Assembly: GCA_029237695.1 (NCBI GenBank)
Contig: CM055266.1
Span: 119,960,569-120,024,568, forward strand
DNA: 64,000 nucleotides
Direction: 5' to 3'
Origin: Conchocele bisecta
Lineage: Eukaryota > Mollusca > Bivalvia > Lucinida > Thyasiridae
The translations under genes were made by a program, and so were the position numbers. How positions within the stretch are numbered: the stretch's first letter is position 1; the number at the start of each line of letters is the position of its first letter. A model generated the notes under the pieces. The model saw only the letters and a program-made list of their open reading frames with translations. It had not been told where the DNA came from and did not search any database. Positions 57,428-64,000 of the stretch are shown here, one piece after another.

Positions 57428-58279
57428 GTTTGTCAGTACATCAAGCCTCAAACCGTTGATGCAGCTTCAGCTGCTCTAGTTCTTATTGAATTGTAAAGCT
57501 GCGAGAATTCTCTATCTTCGCTTCGTTGACAATGTTTGCTATCTGCTCAAATGAGAGAGCTATAGACATGTGAAATTGAGAAAAATGAAAAAAATCAACA
57601 ATTTCAGATTTTTATTTTATTTTAACGGGTGGTCTTTGAAAACAGTTTCCAATTTGTACATTAATCTCAGCAACATAATTTTTTTGACAGCGTCACGCGG
57701 GACATTCATCCGCACAGAAGATGATATTTTTCAGAGCAATGGCTTGAATAGTTCTGATTCTATTGTCTTTCAAACTTGGACGTTTGTTTTCAATTTTTCA
57801 AATTTGAAATGGTCATAACTTTTTTATTATCTAACCGATTTCAAATATTTTTTTTGCATTAAAAAGCCAACAAAATTCTCTATCTCCATTTCGCTGGTAG
57901 TTTTTGGCTATCTGCCCAAATGAGAGAGTTGTAGGCATTTGAAGTTTTTAAAAAAAATTGAAATGGTCATAACTTCCTTATTATTCAACCGATTTCAAAT
58001 ATTTTTTTTGCATTAAAAAGCCAATAAAATTCTCTATCTCCGCTTCGCTGGTAGTTTTTAGCTATCTGCTCAAATGAGAGAGCTACATGCATTTGAAGTT
58101 TTTTTTCTTCAATTTTTCAAATTTTAAATGTTCATAACTTTGTTATTATCTAACCGATTTCAAATATTTTTTTTCCATTAAAAAGCCAACAAAATTCTCT
58201 ATCTCCGTTTCGCTGCTAGTTTTTGGCTATCTGCCCAAATGAGAGAGTTGTAGGCATTTGAAGTTTGGTTCTTTCATTT

Positions 58280-58860
58280 TTTTATTTTCTTTGTTGTTCA
58301 ACATAATCATGATAATTATACCGATGAAAGCCGAAACAGGCCGAATGCATTTTTCAAATTTGAAATGGTCATAACTTTTTTATTATCTAACCGATTTCAA
58401 ATATTTTTTTTGCATTAACAAGCCAACAAAATTCTCTATCTCCGTTTCGCTGGTAGTTTTTGGCTATCTGCCCAAATGAGAGAGTTGTAGGCATTTGAAG
58501 TTATATACGAACTGACATGCTGTGAGTGCTTTAGAATCGTCTCAACTTCAATGTCAGACTAGGGGGTTAACGGTACACATTTCGTAGAACGTTATATAAT
58601 GAAAAATGCTTAGGATAGTCAAGCGATTCTGAAAATACAAAACTTTATTTTTTCAATTTCATTGGAATTGCATCAATTTTTTTTGAGTTTCATATGTTTT
58701 CGTCATTGGCAATGTCTTCTAATCACTTTGCCAGTGTACGTTTGTCAGTACATCAAGCCTCAAACCGTTGATGCAGCTTCAGCTGCTCTAGTTTTATTTT
58801 CTTTGTTGTTCAACATAATCATGATAATTATACCGATGAAAGCCGAAACAGGCCGAATGC
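58280..58860. repeat. 69-bp direct duplication (58280-58348 and 58792-58860) around an insertion
   Basis: Both copies are identical, from 'ttttattttctttgttgttc' to 'gaaacaggccgaatgc'. The right copy starts immediately after CTAG of the inserted element. Confidence 0.9.
58349..58791 (+). mobile_element. 5'-truncated Helentron-like element (443 bp)
   Basis: Starts without a 5' hairpin at 'atttttcaaatttgaaatgg', changes at 'gaagttatatacgaactgac' into the shared 3' region, and ends with the normal 'cagctgctctag'. It is flanked by the 69-bp duplication. Confidence 0.75.
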
Positions 58861-58978
58861 CTGTGGCTGCGGCTAAATCCTTTGATCTTAGCAACGTGTT
58901 AAGTTCATGAGGTCACTGTCTAGAGTTGGATGGCACACTTAGCGTGTTAACTCTATGCGACCACTGACCAGCGTTTGT

Positions 58979-59150
58979 TAAAGGTACATGCCCACGCAGT
59001 AGGCACAAAATGTTCTTTATAGGAATTAAATAAGTGTATAATTATGTCACTATTCCACCAGTTCTAAACATTACGAGTGCCCGCTATACAAATATAATCA
59101 TTTATTAATTATCAATTTACTGTTAGCGACGCGCGGCGGTAACAGTCTAT
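58979..59150. repeat. Repeat family A, truncated copy
   Basis: 'aaaggtacatgcccacgcag' to 'gttagcgacgcgcggcggta'; the second half is missing. It ends where the exon-like sequence at 59160 starts. Confidence 0.6.
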
Positions 59151-59195
59151 TTTGATAATGTGCGTGGACGACGACTTTCACATCACGGCTTGCGG

Positions 59196-59207
59196 TGCGC
59201 ATGCGCA
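59196..59207. promoter_or_regulatory. NRF-1-type palindrome upstream of a short exon
   Basis: A perfect 12-bp palindrome TGCGCATGCGCA, the consensus for nuclear respiratory factor 1 (alpha-Pal), a common core-promoter site in CpG-rich animal promoters. It stands 51 bp before the ATG at 59259, in a locally GC-rich patch ('ctacgcgcgccagtcggc'). Confidence 0.5.
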
Positions 59208-59258
59208 GTATACTACGCGCGCCAGTCGGCTTCCCAATATGTAAACAAGAATATCAAC

Positions 59259-59424
59259 ATGTCGAAACGTCCAGGACGGAAATTGTATGAAACGGCGTCG
59301 GCCAAAAAAAAGGCGAAATGTCTGAGGGACAGGCAGTACAGAGAGAGAGATATAGTGGTTAATATTGGCGACCAAATCACCAAATGGAACGAGTTACGTG
59401 GAGATTTAGATTTGGACTCGAACT
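59259..59424 (+). CDS. Truncated first exon of an unknown basic, probably nuclear protein
   Basis: An ATG after 'atatcaac' begins 'MSKRPGRKLYETASAKKKAK', a strongly basic stretch, then 'RDRQYRERDIVVNIGDQITK' and 'WNELRGDLDLDSNLN'. The combination of a basic N-terminus and a 'GDQI.+W..L+..L' helix looks like real protein, and I have an impression of similar N-termini in uncharacterised mollusc proteins, but I cannot name the family. After about codon 56 the sequence passes into the Helentron-like 3' region ('acaattttcattttatatac') and stops at 59499-59501, so the gene is cut off. It was either interrupted by the element or picked up by it. The upstream NRF-1 palindrome supports a genuine promoter. 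Confidence 0.45.
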
Positions 59425-59730
59425 TAAACAATTTTCATTTTATATACGAACTGACATGCTGTGAGTGCTTTAGAATCGTCTCAACTTCAATGTCAGACTA
59501 GGGGGTTAACGGTACACATTTCGTAGTACGTTATATAATGAAAAATGCTTAGGATAGTCAAGCGATTCTGAAAATACAAAACTTTATTTTTTCAATTTCA
59601 TTGGAATTGCATCAATTTTTTTTGAGTTTCATATGTTTTCGTCATTGGCAATGTCTTCTAATCACTTTGCCAGTGTACGTTTGTCAGTACATCAAGCCTC
59701 AAACCGTTGATGCAGCTTCAGCTGCTCTAG

Positions 59731-60267
59731 TTTATTTTGTATCCTTAATTTAATTACTTCAGTTGTTGGTGGATTGTCTGTTTGACATTCATGATCACGT
59801 ACAGAATGTTTACAGGTGGTTCCAACACTTATAAAGAGCTGTCGCTGGTCTGGAATGGCCTTGGTATGTGAAGTTGATGGAACTTCTGGTGCGCTGGAGC
59901 CCACGACACCCACATCACTTTCATTTGTATGCGCTGCATCCGATCTTTCCAGTTTTATTTGCTTTGGTGATCGATATTCAATAATTAATAGGCCTAAGGT
60001 ACATGTGTTCCTCATTTTATGGGGTCGGGATATTCAGCTGTCGGGCCTCGTCCACCCACAAAGTGCATGGAACATATGTAAGTGTCTCTGGTAACATTGT
60101 CAATGGTCAAATATTTTCGACCACAGTTCTGTACCCAGCGTTGACATTTTTCTCGATTTTGTGCAGGTTTTGGAAACCCGTTCCCAAATCCATCCAATAA
60201 AGAATTTGTCTTCACCGGGTTTCAGGGTTCGTGAATCGCCATAGCAGCAATGTTTTGTTGTCACCAT
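59731..60267 (-). pseudogene. THAP/DDE transposase, N-terminal third
   Basis: An ATG at 60267 opens 'MVTTKHCCYGDSRTL', the start of a THAP zinc-finger domain. After a frame change near 60195, 'FPKPAQNREKCQRWVQNCGR' and 'YICSMHFVGGRGPTAEYPDP' supply the central Trp, the Cys-x2-His pair (CSMH) and the closing proline-rich box. THAP domains are DNA-binding C2CH fingers, and in this transposase family they bind the element ends (family knowledge). A second frame change near 60015 leads into the linker 'TNESDVGVVGSSAPEVPSTS' and 'RIQNK', which is cut at 59731 by the Helentron-like stack. The rest of the gene resumes at 53761. The overlap of 199 bp lies on both sides. Confidence 0.7.
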
Positions 60268-60269
60268 TA

Positions 60270-61765
60270 TGTTGCGAAATATTCCAGCGTAACACCTGTA
60301 CTGTATGCTCTATTTATCTACAGATTACACTCCGCAATACACAAAGTTGTAGTCACTGTGTGTTTGTTCGAATTCTGTGACAGCACGCGACTGGGCGGAT
60401 CTACCGTAGCTACCGGTTACAGTGCCATCTAAGAATAGACGCTAGCTCCTATTCGTACAATTTGCCTAGAAGGCAACCCGCCTAACTTTAGTTTACCGAA
60501 CTCTTGTAGTTATTTTTAAAACGTTTATTTATAGCCAAATTACCAAACTCTTGTAGTTAAAACGTTTATTTATAGCCAAATTGTGTTATTTCGCTATATT
60601 TAAAGTTTTAAACAAAGATAATGGCCACAAATGAAAAATTATCTGGTTGATGCAGTTTGGAAGTGATACAACAAATTTCGTGTTTGTAGATTACCGAATA
60701 TAGGAGAAAAGGGTGGTTACAAACATTTTCACAAACCAATGGATAACCAATATATAGCCGATCTATACATAGATCGGCTAATATGTATAGATCGGCTAAT
60801 AAAGAGGTAAACAGAGTAATTGCAAAGGTCATTATGGTCTGCGGACTATTCCGCTTCACCGTCTGTGAAATCGGAGGCATAGGACTCGCACCCAATATCT
60901 CATCGTAATTGCACATTAACAATGTCACATTTGATAGCAATGCTCATTGAGCGACTGAAATGGCGATACGTGCAGTTCCGCTGTGCAGGCTGATCTGGGG
61001 CTATGCTGGTCGTAATGTCATAAGGTACGTTTGCTCAGTCGGGGCACACATGAGTCCATCTATGAAATAATGAGCCATAATATACTGGCGGACTTTATAA
61101 AAACACCTCACTGTATTTATGCGATTATACATTCGTTACTTATATTGGGAACTTGTAATCAAGTACACGTAAATTTAACTCCCCTCATGCTCATTCCAGT
61201 CTATTCAGGGTTTATTCAGTCACCTGTGACACTCTGTGCACTCAGTCAGTTACCTTTCTACATGAACGCATTTATTGGAAATGCATGTACAATATCCGAC
61301 AGAAAAGTTAGCCAGTGATTAGGCAGCACGTTCTGCTAACACAATATCTACATGAAAATGAAAGGTTCCTAACAGTGTTACAATGCCAGGGACTAAATGT
61401 AAATGGCAGACACATAATTCTGGAATGTTGATGATCAGGCGGTCGTGTAGTGTTCTCCAAATAGAAATCTCGTCGTCGTTCTGAAATTAAACAAATCAGT
61501 ATTTTGTTCCGAGTTTGTTTGGAAATGAAGCGCTCGCAACACTGGCATCCCGTTTCTCTACGAAGTTTCTGAGCGCAATTGTGACAACTATGAGCCAATG
61601 TGACCGAGCTTGTCTAGTAACCCTCTCCGGGGACATCCGCACATAACGTTCCTTCCATTATCTCCTTCATACACCGACACACGACGTGCACCCGTAACAC
61701 TGCACAGGCATGTAACGTACATTGTCAATACAATTACAATGTACTTAACCACTTTTATAATCAGT
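60270..61765. other. No gene recognised
   Basis: Contains a ~47-bp tandem duplication ('accaaactcttgtagtta' with 'aacgtttatttatagccaaa', 60495-60582), a small symmetric patch 'tatacatagatcggctaata' at 60765, and a GGCGAACA-type fragment near 60960-61026. The 96-codon minus frame at 61308-61598 has no domain. Confidence 0.4.
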
Positions 61766-61769
61766 CTGG

Positions 61770-61934
61770 GCCCGGTTGTTCAAAACATCCGTTAGCTTAA
61801 CGGACTGTTAAATCCTTAACGGACTGTTAAATCCTTAACTGAATGGTTAAAATCTCTGTTAAAACAGAGATTTTAACCATTCAGTTAAGGATTTAACAGT
61901 CCGTTAAGCTAACGGATGTTTTGAACAACCGGGC
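61770..61934. repeat. Hairpin MITE 'cccggttgttcaaaacatcc'
   Basis: Arms 'cccggttgttcaaaacatcc' and 'ggatgttttgaacaaccggg' with nearly perfect inner pairing to the apex 'ctgttaaaacag'. The left arm holds 'ggactgttaaatccttaac' twice in tandem, the right arm its inverse only once. Confidence 0.85.
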
Positions 61935-62099
61935 ACAGGCAACATATATTTGTTTTTCAGTGTAAATAAATAATGCAGATGAACTATATGGTAGTCACAT
62001 GTATTCATAACCATTTCACAATGCACAGCCGAACATTCATGTGTATGGCATGTGGCTGGTTAAAGTAGGTCACCCGTGATTAAAAAAAATAATGTAACA

Positions 62100-62462
62100 A
62101 TGTTTAAACCCTATCAGTAACGCGTATGACCACCACGTGCTGCAATGACTGCTTGACATCTACTCATGATTGAATTTATATAGTTGTGGAGCCCGAGTCA
62201 AATGTGCCCGTTACCGAAGCAGGGCGCCAATGAGGGCTTGCAGATTTACGGGTGCTGGGCACAGTCTTAGTCGTGTGTCTAACAAGTCCCATACATGCTC
62301 TATCGGGTTTAAATCTGGCGATTCAGCCGGCCATGGTAGCAGTCGAATGCGGTTGTCGTTAACATGTTGATGGTTTCTCGGACGACGTGACACGGGGCGT
62401 TATCTTGTATAACACTCATACCCCGGTGAGCGGCGACATGTGGCACAATCTCCTGCTGTACA
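62100..62462 (-). pseudogene. Tc1-like transposase, C-terminal remnant
   Basis: On the minus strand: 'IVPHVAAHRGMSVIQDNAPC' (catalytic Asp in QDNAPCH), a frame change near 62345, then 'RIRLLPWPAESPDLNPIEHV' with the catalytic Glu in NPIEH, 'WDLLDTRLR', and after a TAA and another frame change 'SRCQAVIAARGGHTRY'. This is the usual end of Tc1-type transposases, and the Asp-Glu spacing reads as about 34 residues (D34E) after the shift. The DNA-binding half and both terminal repeats are missing. Confidence 0.75.
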
Positions 62463-62810
62463 CTTTTCTGACGATAGCGGACACGATTTAGGTTTCCTTG
62501 AACTAAATTTAACCGGGTGTTTGTGTAAAGAGAAATGGGGTGGATATAGGAATTACATTGACGAGGATATCAATGTTACAAACGGATCCTGGGTAGAATT
62601 TAAACAGTTTCAATATGATTTTGAAGTGATTTGTTGCTCAATTAACGACGTATCAATATACCTGTCTGAACGTAGCCCCGCCGGTTAGCATGCCCACTGC
62701 AGGCGCCCTTTCCGATACCGTCATCCATGCCATTTATCTTTGATATTTTATGTTTTTGTGTCTTGGCAAATGTATGGCTTCATATACACATGAGTTTTCA
62801 GACAATCAAT
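62463..62810. other. No gene recognised
   Basis: An 82-codon plus-strand frame (62440-62688) begins inside the Tc1 remnant and continues 'HDLGFLELNLTGCLCKEK'. It has a protein-like look but no motif, acceptor or donor that I can defend. Confidence 0.3.
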
Positions 62811-62814
62811 ACGT

Positions 62815-63125
62815 ACGGAGTCCCACGAAATAACATTTCGTTCCCTAAATTTATTAATTCGTTCTCACTAAATAACAATTCGTTCCCAAGATATAATAAT
62901 TCGTTTCCACGAATTAACAAATTAACAATTCGTTCCCTCGAATTAACAATTCGTTCCCACGAAATAACAATTCGTTCTCTCGAATTGACAATTCGTTCCC
63001 ACGAATTAACAATTGAAAATTCGATGGAATGAATGTTATATCGTGAGCACGAATTGTTATATCGTGGGAACGAATTGTTATTTCGTGGGAACGAATTTTT
63101 ATATTGTGGGAACGAATTAATAAAA
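62815..63125. repeat. Inverted array of 'aattcgttcccacgaa' units
   Basis: 62815-63015 has about ten ~18-bp units 'aacaattcgttcccacgaat' (variants 'ccctcg', 'tctcg', 'actaa'). From 63040 the same unit runs in the opposite direction ('cgtgggaacgaattgttat'). Each unit is itself near-palindromic. Frames of 101 codons (plus) and 138 codons (minus) only translate the repeat. Confidence 0.8.
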
Positions 63126-63256
63126 AATAATTCTACGTCCGCTGCTGGTCTCCGTAAATACGAGACATCGTTTGCACGTGCAAAGAAATTGATTTCGTGG
63201 TACTCGTAACGCACGAGTGGTTTTGATTAACAGATAGTTGAAATTCTGGATCGGGC

Positions 63257-63720
63257 CACAAGTTGAAGTAACGGACCAAGGTTCATAAATACATTAAATA
63301 TACATAGAAACATCAATAAGTGGAAACAAAATAAGCTAAACAATTTCTTTTACTCCCTCTTATAACATATTACCAAGGTCGCTATGAAACGGTACCAGCT
63401 GACGCGTCATCGGGAAAGCCAAATAAATAGATGTTACCGAAGTCTTACGACGAAATTGTTTTTATATCATTATATCATTGTGGAAGGCCAACATTTGCCC
63501 AACTTCCGCAATAGGCGACAATGCTATAAATCGGCTGACTGTTTCGTGAGAGTCCGTTGTCTCGAGGCCGGTCGAGTACGGCTCATTAAAAACATAGGGA
63601 TCTTGGTAATGCGTTTTAAGATGGAGTAAAAGAAATGTTAGCTTATTTTGTTCTCACTTATTGGTGCTTTTATGTATATTTAATGTATGTATAGACCTTG
63701 GTCCGTTACTTCAACCTGTG
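63257..63720. mobile_element. hAT-like MITE with perfect 8-bp target duplication
   Basis: Ends CACAAGTTGAAGTAACGGAC and 'gtccgttacttcaacctgtg', with inverted similarity over ~100 bp. It is flanked by GATCGGGC at 63249-63256 and again at 63721-63728. An 8-bp duplication is typical of hAT elements. Related to 27861-28381. The 81-codon frame inside has no domain. Confidence 0.75.
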
Positions 63721-63784
63721 GATCGGGCATCATGTCGATACCGTCATACAATGATACTGTGCGAAGGTTCGTACTGCTTGCCAT

Positions 63785-63855
63785 AACCCAAATTTCCCCA
63801 TGGTAAATCCCCATAGACATCTTCACTCGGGGATTTAACATGGGGAAATTTCGAA
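63785..63855. repeat. 'atttccccatgttaaat' hairpin
   Basis: 'aaatttccccatggtaaatc' / 'gatttaacatggggaaattt' around 'gacatcttcactc'. Diverged versions are at 39893-39955 and 46257-46320. Confidence 0.65.
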
Positions 63856-64000
63856 ATTACGGCACTTTGTAGTCGGACCGATTATAAAAGTGGTTAAGTA
63901 CGGAGCCAAACATTAACGCTAATATTATCATGTATGTACACGTGCTTGCATACCACCGGGCCAGTTACTCGAGTAGGTAAATGGAGAGTGCAATTGATGT

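Larger units (their letters stand above)
54953..57479 (+). mobile_element. Complete Helentron-like element (2527 bp)
   Basis: 5' AGGTTTGAGGCGGCTTTCAG with a self-hairpin to 'gccgaaaacct'; 3' 'gcctcaaaccgttgatgcag' and 'cttcagctgctctag'. It is flanked by TT at 54951-54952 and TT at 57480-57481. Without it the host reads 'tttcaaaaatt-cttattgaattg', matching the uninterrupted sister at 55240-55265, so insertion fell at T/T with no long duplication. It contains a 57-T run (55002-55058) and four ~421-bp tandem units. Confidence 0.7.
53762..59730 (+). mobile_element. Stack of nested Helentron-like elements (6 kb)
   Basis: The outer element lacks a 5' end: it starts abruptly at 'accgattcgcatcaacagtg' and ends at a proper 3' terminus 'gcagcttcagctgctctag' (59730). 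Inside are a second 5' end with a perfect hairpin (54690, 'aggtttgaggaatttgattc'), a complete copy (54953-57479), and a third 3' terminus at 58791. The body sequence 'accgatttcaaatattt', 'ctctatctccgcttcgctgg' and 'caaatgagagagttgtaggc' recurs about ten times. There is no Rep/helicase gene, so all are non-autonomous. Confidence 0.7.

Noticed and set aside
62798..63214. 138-codon frame rich in 'NSFPRNNNSF' and 'RERIVNS'
   Set aside because: It is the translation of the inverted 'aattcgttcccacgaa' array.

Overview
The window reads as nuclear DNA of an animal, most likely a bivalve mollusc. It is AT-rich, has no long intact gene and no operon structure, and is packed with short dispersed repeats. 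Several repeats have a style familiar from clam and oyster genomes: the 'cgctcacctga' element family, the hairpin pair 'gatccagatgagccggc', 'ggcggccattttgaaattc' blocks, and tRNA-derived SINEs with a 'gtccttgagcaagacac' motif. The bivalve call is an inference from repeat style and the kinds of pseudogenes present; no single gene proves it.

Layout. 0-8.5 kb: nested MITE-like elements, including a 2.8-kb element that is mostly one long inverted repeat (1701-4528). 8.5-12.6 kb: mostly unique, no supported gene. 12.6-31.8 kb: palindromes, pogo-like MITEs, SINEs, a 1.6-kb tandem element (13573-15212), a Helentron-like element (19933-21539), and a 1.8-kb element carrying a GAGAGCTCTC array (25953-27750). 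At 32.09-31.88 kb on the minus strand lies the one convincing host exon, the first coding exon of a claudin/PMP22-like membrane protein. 34.0-38.5 kb: a 4478-bp transposon with about 300-bp terminal inverted repeats and a TTA target duplication. It is inserted in a MITE whose uninterrupted copy is also in the window, and it carries a decayed gene of a CXC-domain family with acidic HEEAD / DTDV / GADT motifs. 39-46 kb: 'ggcggccat' repeats and a Ty3/gypsy pol remnant. 46.3-47.6 kb: a tandem pair of tRNA-derived SINEs. 48.6-50.2 kb: a dead LINE (RT and RNase H remnants). 52.4-60.3 kb: a THAP/DDE transposase pseudogene split by a 6-kb stack of Helentron-like elements. 61.7-63.7 kb: a hairpin MITE, a Tc1-like remnant, an inverted short-repeat array, and a MITE with a perfect 8-bp target duplication.

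No set of genes here works together. The window is a record of transposition. Its most informative parts are the 34-38.5 kb element, which may represent a poorly described transposon type, and the 53.5-60 kb Helentron-like stack. In that stack the full-length copy lacks a long target duplication, while the two 5'-truncated copies are flanked by direct duplications of 69 and about 199 bp. One copy also adjoins a short host-like exon with an NRF-1-type promoter palindrome.
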